From Tricholoma matsutake (taxonomy: Eukaryota > Basidiomycota > Agaricomycetes > Agaricales > Tricholomataceae): a stretch of 64,000 nucleotides of DNA. The notes beneath the pieces were generated by a model. It was given only the letters and a program-made list of their open reading frames with translations. It made no database searches and was not told the origin of the DNA. The stretch is from contig AP026550.1 of the NCBI GenBank assembly GCA_026075535.2, forward strand, positions 9,176,001-9,240,000. Direction: 5' to 3'. Shown piece by piece: positions 19,799 through 31,200 of the stretch. The translations under genes were made by a program, and so were the position numbers. The number at the start of each line of letters is the position of its first letter. Position 1 is the first letter of the stretch.

Positions 19799-20950
19799 TT
19801 AGTCTAACTGGCCCTGCAGCTGTTGTGGTATGTCGACATGCATCTTATCACATTTCTCACTTCTTTTTTCTGCATCGCTGTTCGTTTTGTACCCGATCTT
19901 CCGCTTCAATTTCTGACTTCCAGAGCGCATGCTACTGGGGATTTTACTCCTTCCCACCTTGTTGAAACCAAAGTCAATGATTATTTCTGATGATTGGTAG
20001 ATTACACACCAAACTGTTGGCGAAGATTCCATCTAAGAGAGCCACCGATTGTAAGACCGTCAGCATCTTTCGCTGCCCTCCTTTCAATGGAATGACAACA
20101 AATGACAGTTGGACCTGAACGATATCACCCACGCAGAACATCTGCGGTTCACATGCCTGAAACCTATTTGTTTCCAAGCCGGTGTAAGTTCGTTGATTAC
20201 CTTCTGTGAATTTATGTTACTTACTTTCTGTGTCCATTACTATCTCTGTGTGCCGTGAAATATTGAACCTGATTGTCTTCAGTATGGATGTACGAGCATG
20301 ACCGGTCGCTCTTCGCCATGTTGCATAGAATGTTCTGAGGATCGACACCCTTGTGAAAGGGTATGTCGCCTAGTCCCTGTGCGTCTTTTGCTGGTGTCAG
20401 ATAATGGTTAGATATGTCCAGGCAGTCGTCCTCTGAGGTAGTCAATGGAGAACAGCTCCAACTATCCAGCGTACGTTCGGCAAATTGTCAGTCGAAATAA
20501 CCATATATTTCCTGTGCGGCGTCCAGCGTGCTTGAAAATGTTGCCGATCCGAGTCCCATCAATGCAACACTTTGTCGCAGGTACCTGAAGCGGTGTGCAG
20601 GTATCCTGTGTGATGTTATGGTCAGTGGTGGTGGATGATCCGCAAGTTCTATGTACTTTGGCTTCTCGTAAATCAGTGGTAGGTCTTTTGCCACAATGAT
20701 ACTCTGTAAGGTGAATACTGCTTCTTCCCTCTCTGCATCGTGCTGACTGTGGCGCTTCAACAACCACCAGGAGGTCGAATTTTCTACTTCCTCGATGGTG
20801 AACTTGTCACTGAAGGTGCCTGGATCCTACCAAGGACCATCTGTTAGTGCCTTTCTGTGTTATGTTGTGGTGACGCATGCCAACTCTCACCTTGAATAGA
20901 TTGGCAAGTCTATCATCATCTGGCAAATGATTGCTCTCGACGGCACTCTG
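19799..20950 (-). CDS. Intron-rich protein of an expanded agaricomycete family, function unknown
   Basis: Five exons join in frame without stops: about 20950-20891 (start uncertain), 20826-20502, 20432-20225, 20163-20010 and 19957-19799. All introns have GT..AG ends and are 50-70 bp. Residues include HSQHDAEREEAVFTLQSIIVA, HYLTPAKDAQGLGDIPFHKG, then CVGDIVQVQLSFVVIPLKGG...MLTVLQSVALLDG and a basic C-terminus (SQKLKRKIGYK). The VGDIVxxxLSFVxxPLKGG block is one I associate with a large repetitive family in mushroom-forming fungi of unknown function. More N-terminal exons may lie up to 21670. It is divergent to the gene starting at 21866. Confidence 0.72.
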
Positions 20951-21385
20951 CTCCAGTGCATTTCCTTTTTCTACTTGTTAGTTTCATAACTTTTGACTTG
21001 TGTCATTTGATGTACGTGCTCCTATTTTGTCATAGCATTCATCCAACATTCTCAAGGGCGAGTGTATGAAGATTATGTTCTTGTTATGCAATGAAGGAAA
21101 GGAAAGCTGTACATCCACTGTCACGCTCTGTCGATTTCCCAGTGGTAGCTGCTATTTCCGCCCTATGCTGATGCACTCTCCATTCTTCTTGGTTCGCATC
21201 ATGCTACATGGCTGCTTATGGTCATTCTTCTGCTTGTTTGGGGTGCTGTCGTAAACCCTACTCACTAAATGTAGATTGCCTTGCTCTTACTGGTGCTCAA
21301 GACTACTGGCGTGTTCCAAGATGTCCTGGAGTTGTTATGACTCATGCGGTATGTGCTTCTTGAAGTGCTTCGTTCTTCCTATCGC

Positions 21386-21670
21386 TCATGAGTTCACCAG
21401 ATTTACAACTTGTAGTGCTGCATTCAATTCCTTAATACCTGGTGGTTGCAATGCGGCACAGATGAATGAACTTCTTATCCACAGTGCTTTTTTGATATAT
21501 TGCTTTCTAGTGTTCATTGCCTGTGTTGCCCACCTGATGGACCACCTGCCGTTGACGTCAAGAATGTCGCGCTGGTATTCCTGTGTCGCATCAACGTATA
21601 TCTGGCTCTGCCATCCTCTAATTTGGCATATGTATGGATGTCCTAGCTTTTTACACTGTGGATCGTTCAT
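21386..21670 (-). CDS. Probable 5' exon of the minus-strand gene, or a separate small gene
   Basis: A 95-codon open frame starts at an ATG (21670, MNDPQCKKLGHPYICQI) and includes GWQSQIYVDATQEYQRDIL and WATQAMNTRKQYIKKALW. Trp, Cys and Tyr content is protein-like and there are candidate donors at its end (GTTGTAAATC, GTGAACTC). Joining exons between 21386 and 20950 could not be fixed: the region has several possible short introns. If joined, the gene would begin 195 bp from the divergent gene's ATG. Confidence 0.4.
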   Translation of the reverse strand: MNDPQCKKLGHPYICQIRGWQSQIYVDATQEYQRDILDVNGRWSIRWATQAMNTRKQYIKKALWIRSSFICAALQPPGIKELNAALQVVNLVNS

Positions 21671-21865
21671 TATCTGTTGTCACCCTGTTTTTCAGTATCT
21701 TATTGACTGACAGGGTTCTGTCTTCTATCGTTGTCGCAGATGCCTCATGTTGCTGTCAACCGTGAGACAATATCAGTGCATAAAATGTTGAACTTCAGGG
21801 GTTTCAGATCTCAACTTTGGTTTCAACACTCCCCATTGTTCTCTGTACTCGATCTCTGTTTACAA

Positions 21866-24476
21866 ATGCCTACAAAGCCTTCCTCAAAAAAATCTGTGTA
21901 TGAATTGTTCTTCGTCATCCACTTCGGAATACTAACTGATTATTTGCAGTTTGCCTGCCAAGAAACTGGCAAACCCATCTGTGAAATCTGAAATGTGAGT
22001 CTCGCCCATTTCCTTGCTGGTGCGCTACTAACTGTTTCTGCTTTATGTTTAGGAACTGTGGTTTTGATTTACAGGCATCAGTTGTTCCGTTTATTCTTGT
22101 TCTGTGGCAGAAAGTGTTGAACACATTTATCTTTTGTATGCTAGTCTTGTTACTGAACAGTTGTCTGGCTCTGCTCCTAGGTTTGTTTTTGTCTATTCAC
22201 CCCTTGGTCGCCAACATATTTGTTAGTCGCAGCCCAGCAAAAAAAAGGAAAAGCTGTGCTGTAGTTGACAGCGACTCCTTGGATATGTACAAACCCTTGT
22301 CTTTACATTTTTCTCTGTTTCTCACTGTGATTTGATTTCAGTGAAGTGCTTGAAGGACCTGCTTCCCCTGTCAAGAAACGTGCAAGGAAGACCCCTCCTC
22401 CTCCTGGCACGGAGGCATATCGGCTCCTGCCCGCTGTCTCCATATCGTACATCTTTTTGCCTCTCTTTCATCCTGTTGGTTTTCTGACGATTTTTCCAGT
22501 ACTGTGTTAGATAAAACTCTGTCTGCCACAGCTCAGCCCTGAATGTGAGTGTATATGGCTTATCTCACGCTTACTTGCTTGCCTTCTAAATTCCCATACA
22601 GGGCCAACAAAAAAGATGCTCGTCCAAAGTATGTTGTGTCCTCAGCTTCCTCACGTTCTACATACTCTAATATTAGTCCATCTCAGAAGGGTTATCGTTA
22701 AGACTGAGAAGGTGAAAGTGAGTGATGCAGCCACCATGCAAACTAAGTGATTTGGTATTTCTTTTTGGTGCAATTAGATGTTCTAACTTTTCAGAGAGCT
22801 GAACCACGTTGCCCTTCTGAGCCTACAGTGGCCCTGTCCACATTGGAACAAATTGTGCCCGCGTACGTTTGCCTTTCTCTCGCTTACATTACTAAGTTGA
22901 CTTTGTTCAGTTCTGTTATGGTGCCAGCAGTGGAATCTGTTACACCACCTACTGAATCAATGTGTGTGCCGGGCGAGCTCAGTGAAGAAGAGCTTCCGGA
23001 AATGGCTCTGTTCGTTGCCCCATTCCTGTATGCTTTCTGACCATACGTTCTGAAATATTTATTTGTTAGGGTTATTTCAGACATTTGGCATGCGAAGCGC
23101 GAAGGCAAGAAGAAGGCTGCATCTGTTCTCAGCACTGTGTCCGATGAGTGTGTATATATTTCTCTGTCTTTTGTGAATGCTGCTGTGCCTTCCGCCGACA
23201 TACTGGTCATCGACGCTGTGTCTGTTTCCGGAGTGAGTGACAGTGTAGTCTCTGAGGCAGTGGGCAGTACACAAGACAGCCAGTCGTACGTTGCTTGTTG
23301 TCTTTGCTATTTCCTGGTTATCGATTCTGACTTTTTTTTTTTTCCAAGTGTGGCTGGTGATAAAGCTGATGACGTGTCCAGCGAGCATGACGACAGTGTA
23401 ATATTGTCTTCTTGCCAGGATGCGGTGTTGGTTCAGACATACAACGATCTTCCTCACCTTCTGTACGTCAGTTTCCCACACATGCCCTGCCTGTCATCTC
23501 TCTGATATAGGTTTTAGATGTTTGTGTCAGGTGAAGTCGTTTGATCCTTGTTCTGAGTCGCTCAGGACGCCATTCAGCGAGACATGCAGGAAGATGTCCA
23601 AGGATGAAGTCCAGTATGTTTGTATTTTGCGCAGTTCCTCGGGTTTTCCCTGATGCTGTCGCAATAGGATTTCTCTGAAGGCATTACTCTTCATCAAGAG
23701 TAATCAATATGTCAACATGGCTCATATCAACCCTGCTTTGCTCTATGTTGATGGGTTGCGTCTTCGTGTCAAAGACAGGAAACAGCTTGCTGTCTGTGTT
23801 ATGTCTGGCACACTAACAGAAAGCTTTGTTCTTGGCACTACTGAGTCTGGCCCTCGACATTCCCCTTATGCAATCCACAAAGTTACTATTGCTCCCCTTG
23901 AACAAGAAATGCACCGTGACACATCCATGTGGGGTTTGCTTTTTGGCTTCCACATCGTCGCCGGAATGATCTTGTCACTCGGGTTTGGTTTTGCGACACG
24001 GGGTGAAGGAAAGGGGAATGCATGGAAGCCTCGTGAGTCTTTGTGTATTTTCTGGTATGTCTCTAACTATCTTCTGTCAGTTTCCTCTCCATCGTCGCCT
24101 GCAAGATCAAAGTCTTCTGTCCTAAAGGCTGTATCTTTGCCTGTCACTGCAGATGCTGCCTATGGCGGTTCACTTTCTTTTGACGATCAGAGTGAGTCGC
24201 TATTCTTATGGTTCGGTTGGATGTTGTTGATGTCCTCTAATAGTCCCTGTTTATGATGGTCGTGCTTGTGGCAGTCATCTGCTGTTCATGTTCACTGATG
24301 AAGACTTCAAGTGTGTGACAAGCCGGCCTCTGTACCAAAAGGGAAAGAGTGAGATACTGACTGACTCCGTAGTTTCTGTCGCGTACACTCTTTCCACATA
24401 CAAGACTGCGTTGGGTAGTGTTGTTCTTTCGTCGAACGTGCAGTTTGTGATCATCATCTCTACTCCTCACGCATAA
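21866..24476 (+). CDS. Sixteen-exon protein of an expanded agaricomycete family, function unknown
   Basis: Exons that keep frame: 21866-21897, 21950-21994, 22145-22180, 22227-22286, 22342-22446, 22500-22544, 22602-22628, 22687-22746, 22797-22862, 22911-23027, 23070-23285, 23349-23462, 23518-23613, 23668-24032, 24081-24191 and 24244-24476, totalling 1728 nt (575 aa). The introns have GT..AG ends and most are 45-65 nt. The N-terminal half is basic and low-complexity (SPAKKRK, SPVKKRARKTPPPPG), suggesting nuclear location. The C-terminal half is the conserved family domain (YVNMAHINPALLYVDG, CVMSGTLTESFVLG, IPVYDGRACGS, LSSNVQFVIIISTP). One TGA at 22540 lies in the sixth exon of this model; the third exon is the least certain. 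Confidence 0.72.
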
Positions 24477-24739
24477 AGTAGATGTACCTGTATCTTGTCA
24501 CTTCTATGCATTGTAATAAATATTGCTGTGTTGATGTCAATTCCACCGAAATCCAGAGAAAAGAGTCCCTACTGTTTATTACGAGTCTAAAATTTCTGGC
24601 GAGAATGATTGTAAGTGTATTTCAGCATCTTATCTTCAGGCTGGATTTGTCAACTTGTGTCCTCCCCTTTCAAGTTCAAGCAGAAAATGTTTTGATAGCC
24701 TGAGCCGGTTACTACAATCGTTGTACTACTATTGTCATT

Positions 24740-26291
24740 TTACCAAAATGTTGACAAACCCAGTAAGTCGAACATGTTTCTGTCAAGCCCTTCATAATTT
24801 TTCACCTTTCTTACCTTAGCTCCTGGGAATCTAGTATACAGCTTGTCTCTCTCCTGGCTGAAGCATGACTGGATTCCAAGTTCATCGCAATACCGTGATG
24901 ATCCAGCTTCCCAGCGCCCACCCATTCCTTCGCTGCCCTCAGAATCCGATTCACTCATGTTCATTGTTGCCTTCTCTAATGCGCTGTTGAATAATGAAAC
25001 GATTCCTTTCATTGTCCATCCATGCTGGAAACACAATCTGCACTAGCTCCAATGAAGGCAAGTTGATTTGTGCCACAAGGTCTGCAATGCCTGTTCCCAG
25101 CACAATAGTAAGCTTCCTTAGTCTGTGCCATTGGACTTTCCTCGATATGGTGTGCAGTGGTTCCATGCCATGAGCTGCTATGACTGCCTCTTCGACGAGT
25201 GGCAGATCAATCAGACAGTCTGGATTCATCCGCACGAGCCCTGAGCCCAATGAAAATTCTGCATTGCGGAACCTAGGAACTGTTATGCATGGTGTCATGA
25301 TTGCGAGCTTTTTCAAGCTGGATGAAAATGTACTCTCTGAAAATGAGAGACAACATGTATTGCATAGTAGGAATCAAGCATCTTGAAGCTTTGGCATGAT
25401 GAGCCTCACCCTTGGGAACGTTGACTCAGACTCGGAGGATATACCGCTGTAGTATCCCACTACATGGAAGGAAAGTGATTCCAAATTCGGAAAAATCAGC
25501 TGTCGAACAGCTCTAAGACAACTGGCATGAATGGAGAGTTCTAACATTGTGAGCTGCTCCGAAGTCTTTGAAAACTGACTAAACATCATCTCTTTTCCCC
25601 ATAGAATATCAACCACATTGTTGCTTTCCACCAACAAAAAAGGCATGAAGAAAAAGTCTTGGTGGAGGCTCTTCAGCCCTGGTGAGTGTACAATGTGTAC
25701 AGCAGAGGTGCTATTGCTCTCGACACTTAGGTACTGGAGGTCGGGACAATTAATAATGAATGCAGAGCTGATCTTGGGGCCGCGAGCACTGTAGTCTGTG
25801 AGTTTCAAGCGAACTTGCTTCAGCTTTAGGCAGTTTGGGAAGTGGATGCCAGACCAGAACGCACATGCAAGCTCTACTCGCAGTTGATCGCATGCAACTG
25901 CAATGTGTGGGCTGCATTGCAAAACTTCGAAAACAGAGACAAGTTGATGTGCCTCATATACGTTGCTCTTCACAAATACTATCTCCAGAGATATATTGAA
26001 ATGACCCGTGCGAAGGAGGCTATCCATGAGCTGCTCCCACTTCATCAACTGGCACATTGCTGAATCGAAGGCTTGGTCTCCGATGTTAAACACTACTGCG
26101 AAATTCCAGAAAGGATTTTCCCTTGGGCACTGCGCAAGTATGTCTCGGAACGCTGTGCAAGTCTGTCATACAGAGAGCCATTGTTCTCTAGCTGGTGAAC
26201 TAAGTGAATGGTGGTCATCTGACAGTATTGTGATACTGCGGATAATGATATGCTTGAACAATTCATGGCATAGGTCTCTTCCAAGTTGCAT
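24740..26291 (-). pseudogene. F-box / leucine-rich-repeat type protein, broken
   Basis: From an ATG at 26291 one frame runs to 24951. The N-terminus is F-box-like (LCHELFKHIII...REQWLSV*QTCTAFRDILAQCP...FW), followed by leucine-rich segments (LPDLQYLSVESN-type CPDLQYLSVES, LTMLELSIHASCLRAV, LIFPNLESLSFHVVGYY, LRKLTIVLGTG, LPSLELVQIVFPAW). TGA codons at 26166-26168 and 25374-25376 interrupt it; the first falls where the family has Arg. A frameshift near 24950-25030 moves the last part (MNMSESDSEGSEG to 24740) to another frame. F-box proteins recruit substrates to SCF ubiquitin ligases. The gene is probably inactive. Confidence 0.68.
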
Positions 26292-26359
26292 GGTTGGGTT
26301 GCGCATGTTGTTGTGATGGTCAGCCTGAAATAACAATTTTGTCTGCATGCGAAGCATTA

Positions 26360-27107
26360 TTGTACTTTACGCAGTGCATCCAGCATGACTACTCATGCTT
26401 ATCTTTACATAAAATGTTGGGGGGAGTGCTATTGATCAGCGAAGTCTGTCCATAAACAGTGCTTCCAACACACTTGAAGCCTAAGGAGTGTTACTGATTG
26501 AGGCACACATTGTATTGAATTATGTTGGTGCATTGATGTGCCTGTTTTTCACGGTATCCAAGTCACTGATTCACTTGTGTTTCTCATGTATGCTGGCATG
26601 TACCTTTCCATTGAATTGCGTGGATGCACTTGGCATCGGTGTTGAGTGTAAAATCGTTTAATTCCACATGTGTATCCCCCGACTTGTTAGTAGTTGGATT
26701 AGAGGTGCTTTTGTGTGGATCACCTCGGATATCTATTTTTGAATTGTTTAATGAAACAATTCACAGCATCACCTGACCATATGCTTTTGGTTCGTGTTGT
26801 CATGATGATCGCCCAACCAATGGCTCTCATGTTGCCCTTACTCATTCATCAGCTGTCTGTATTTGCCTATGCAAGAGCTTACCCTGCAGAGCAATGTTAT
26901 CAAGGGTCAGTCCGCATCTGTGTAATTGTTCACAACTGCCTTATTCCAGCATTGTGAATTTTTTTCAGTGTATCAGGGATCATAGCTTCATTTGAACATA
27001 GTGCACCATTTTCTTGTCATGTAAGATAGCAGTGTATAGTATTCATCCTCTTTACTCACTTTCTGTTGTTGCATCAGCATTCTTCCTTCGCTACAACTTC
27101 TTTTGAC
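26360..27107. other. Spacer, no gene seen
   Basis: AT-rich sequence between the F-box pseudogene and the tandem repeat upstream of the Helitron gene. Short ORFs only. The left end of the Helitron should lie here or in the repeats that follow, but no TC-start terminus can be chosen with confidence. Confidence 0.35.
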
Positions 27108-27630
27108 TTTGCGAATGTCGAGCCTGTCTACACTGCCGCCCTGTTCAACTCAAAGAGCATCTTGACATCTCATGTGCGGGATTTGCCTGCAGCACTGCTG
27201 TGTCCATGTTTCTCTCATTGCATCACCATGGACAAGTTCCATGATTTACGCATGTCATTTTGCGATGACTCCCCTGACTTTGCCAGTGTCGAGCCTGTCT
27301 ACACTGCCGCTCTGTTCAACTCAAAGAGCATCTTGATGTCTCATGTGCAGGATTTGCCTGCAACACTGCTGTGTCCACGTGTCTCTCATTGCATGACTGT
27401 GGACAAGTTCCATGATTTACGCATGTCCTTTTGCGATGACTCCCCTGACTTTGCAAATGTCAAGCCTGTCTACACTGCCGCTCTGTTCAACTTGAACACC
27501 GTCTTGATGTCTCATGTGTGGGATTTGCCTGCAGCGCTGCTGTGTCCATGTGTCTCTCATTGCACAACTGTGGACAAGTTCCATGATTTATGCATGTCGT
27601 TTTGTGATGACTCCCCTGATTTGCGCATTG
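27108..27630 (+). repeat. Three tandem copies of a 171-bp unit
   Basis: Units start at 27108, 27279 and 27450, with a trace of a fourth at about 27621. Each is exactly 171 bp, so the frame of 57 codons (FANVEPVYTAALFNSKSIL...MDKFHDLRMSFCDDSPD) stays open through all three. Copies differ at scattered sites. Whether this is coding or a non-coding array that happens to be open is unclear. It sits just upstream of the Helitron protein. Confidence 0.75.
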
Positions 27631-27929
27631 ATTGCGTGCTTCTCTGTTATTAATATACCTCCCTATGTATGCACATCAATATGCTGTTCCAAGCTTTAAA
27701 CTATATTCTTCACTCACTGCATTATTTTGTGAGCCTCTTGTTGCAGAGCTGTTCTCTGTCATTGATTTATTGTGATCTCATTCTGTCCGTTATACTTGTC
27801 ATGTATGTCTCTCAGGAAGAACCACACATTGTAGCTTTTCTTGTTTTCATGTCAATAATCCACAATACTATGCTGCGGCATGATTTCTTTGTGCGGATCT
27901 GTGTATTCTTTACTGGATGCTTGATGTTG

Positions 27930-28200
27930 TATAGTGTTATTCCAGTTCAGCTCCATAGTGTAAGATGTCAGTTGCCTCAGATGGAACTCATGTACCACTT
28001 CTGCTTCTTGCCAGTATATCTTTCAATGACTCGGCTCTTCTCTATTTCTTGGGCTCAATGTTTAAACTTGTTTTCTGTGTCGTATAGTGGTATTCCAGTT
28101 CAGCTCATGTACCACTTCCACTTCTTCTTGCCAGTATATCTTTCAATGACTTGGCTCTTCTCTATTTCTTGGGCTCAATGTTTAAATTTGTTTTTTGCCT
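27930..28200 (+). repeat. Direct repeat pair before the Helitron coding start
   Basis: A segment with ATTCCAGTTCAGCTC...CATGTACCACTTC...TTGGGCTCAATGTTTAAA occurs at about 27937-28071 and again at 28089-28190. The two copies are more than 85% alike by eye. The frame stays open through both, but the hydrophobic peptide is unlike Helitron proteins. The true start codon of the Helitron protein is hidden by it. Confidence 0.6.
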
Positions 28201-31200
28201 CCCCTTGTAATTCTATTAAACATGCACCATCATCCCAGTTTGCCTTTGAGAGCACTCCTGATAGGGGTTTCTTGACTTATGGTGGTGGTAGACAACATGA
28301 ATTTCCTATTCATGAAATTGAACCATACATTGTTGCAGGCAGATATCTCAACAATGACTGTGCTTTGAAGTTTGTTGATCATGTTGACAGTTTAGGCCAA
28401 ATTGCATATCCAATAGCACAGGACTTTGTCCATGCAAATGTACTGTTACATGACATTCTTCCTCATTTGTCTGTCCGAGTTGCCTTAAAAATAGCTTGGC
28501 TACACCATCTTAAGATAGGCTCACATGTCCCTAAGTCTGAGATCAGTCACTATTTTGAGGGTCATAACTGTGCTTCTTGCAACCTATACTTAACTGTATT
28601 TGCTGTTATTGATTCAAAACCTGCAAGACGTAGAAAACGTGAAGGTGACAAACTTGCTGTAAAGGTTAATTTGAACCCTGAAACTCAGTGTACTGCTCAT
28701 GTGAATATTGATGATGGTTCCACAGTAGAATCATTTGCTCCTCTGCCAGACTGCACAGTATTTCCACCCCCTCCACTGAATGATGGATTGTTTCACAAGA
28801 TCATAAGTGGGTTTTGTAAAGACTCATCACTGAGCACAATTGAAGAAGCAGGATGTGCAGTGTGTGGTCAGTTAATTCCACTGTCACAACTTTCAAGGCT
28901 AAAAGGTGTAAAAAGTTTACTCCATGTGCTTCATGCTTCAGGTGTCACTAGAGTTGAATGGTCAATTGCAACACAGCCTATTCATGAATTCAAAGGGCCT
29001 GTTCTTGACTATAGCTGCAATCGTGTTTGTGATAATTGTCGGCAGCATCTGCGGAATGGAAAAGTCCCTCGCCATGCTCTTGCAAATGGTCTATGGCTAG
29101 GTGCTGTTCCAGATGTTTTATCCTGCCTTACATATATTGAAAGACTATTGGTTGCTCATGTCTGAGTCAACAGCTGTTTTATCCATGTAGCTTCCTCTGG
29201 TTTACGAAAAATGGCATCTCATGTTATTGCATTTGAATCCCCTGTTCCAAAGATGTATAATTGCCTTCCTCCACCTATGGAAGATCTGGATGAAGTACTA
29301 GCAATTCTATTTACTGGCCCATGCAAGCCAACTGAGAAGGAGCTAAAGCGTACCCCTCTCTTGGTAAGAAGGAATTATGTTGCTCATGCACTTGAGTGGC
29401 TTAAATTAAATCATGCTGATTATGCAGATCTTGAAATATCATATGAAGAACTAGATCGGTATCCAGAAGATTCTCCTCCTGTTGCTGTACATTACCAATA
29501 TTCATTGACAAACAAAGTAGAAGAGAGCAAGAGTGTTTTTGATGATGTACCTGATGATGGTGTTGAAAATGGTGATTGCCCTTTTGTAGTTCATGGTCTA
29601 ACAGGGGAACAATTGACTACAAAGTCTATAAGTGCTTTGAAAGGGATTGCTCTTTGTCATTGGAATAACCATGGAGGTGCACTGGCAATTTCACATAGTG
29701 CATCTCTACAATCAATCTACAATAATCCAAACCTATACCCTCAAATATTTCCTTGGTTGTTTCCCTATGGATTTGGGGGAATTGGCTCAACAAAACTGTC
29801 AGAGAAGTTACACAAATGTTGTTTGCTGATGTATCATGATAAATGCTTTCAACAAGATGTCTGTTTCCCATTTGTTGCATTCAGCCATCAACAAGTAAAG
29901 TCATCAACAACAGGAGGGTTTTTACTTGCAGAAACCAGAAAGTTCAATGATATAGCTGACAGGTTGCTCAATGTCAACCAGGATGTACTTGCAAATATTG
30001 CAAAATGGATGTCAGATGGTGAGGTTGTAAAACCTTCCACAGAGGATGAAAGTGCCTGTTTCCAGTTAATTCGTGATCTTGACCACATAGATGGTAAAGT
30101 CAGTGGTTCAATAACTAGTAAAAGATATATGCGCAGTGAGATATGGTCTATGAAAGCATATTTGGGTGCACCACTCTGGTATATTACCTTGTCTCCTGCA
30201 GATAACAAGCATCCAATATGTTTATACTTTGCTGACAACAAGGAGAAACTGGATGTAATGCTCTTATGTCCAGCAGATGAACAATATTGTCTTATTGCAA
30301 AAAATCCTGTAGCTGGTGCACGGTTCTTTCACTTCATGGTAAAACTGTTCATTCAGCATGTGTTAGGAGTTGGCTCTGATCATCAGGGTTTATATGGTGA
30401 GACATCTGGTTATTATGGTACTGTTGAACAACAAGGGCAACTGACCCTGCATCTTCACATGTTACTGTGGATTCGAGGCAGTCACTCTCCAGATGAAATT
30501 CGATCTAAAATATTGGATCCAAACTCTGACTTTCGACTAAAACTGGTGGAATACCTTGAAAGTACACATGCTGGGGGTTTCTTATCAAAAGACATGGCAG
30601 ATGTTGAGGCAGATGTTCATTCGGCATCACAAAATGCTGATTATCATAACCCAACTGAGACATTACCTGAGCCTCCTCCATCAAGTTGCCATGATATGCC
30701 AAGGGTTGATTGTGATGGATGTGCTTCAATAGTGTCCTGGTGGTCAAGGTTCAAAACCACAGTTAATGATCTATTGCTAAAGTCCAACATCCATAAATGT
30801 TCTACCAACAAGAATAAAGATGGAACTCAAAACAAAGCATGACCTTACAAAGGCTGCCTTGACAACATCTGGGGCAAGTGTAAGGCCCGATTTCCTAGAC
30901 AGATATTTAAGCAGACTGAAGTTGACATGGAAACTGGTGCAATTGATATGGAAAAAAGAGAATCATGGTTGAATACATTCACCTATGCTGTAACTTACCT
31001 TTTCAGATGCAATACAGATATAACTAGCTTGCGCTCTGGTACAGCAATCAAGGGTGTCCTTTTATATGTTTCCAACTATGTAACCAAGCCAGCTCTTAAA
31101 ATGCATGTCATCTTTGAAACAGTCTGTTCTATGTTTCAAAAACACTCAGAGATAATTGGGGGTTCAGATAGCCACAATGAAAAGGCATGCAAACTGATGA

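Noticed and set aside
27669..28146. First part of the Helitron ORF as genuine N-terminus
   Set aside because: It is hydrophobic, built on a direct repeat and unlike the family; probably leader or intron.
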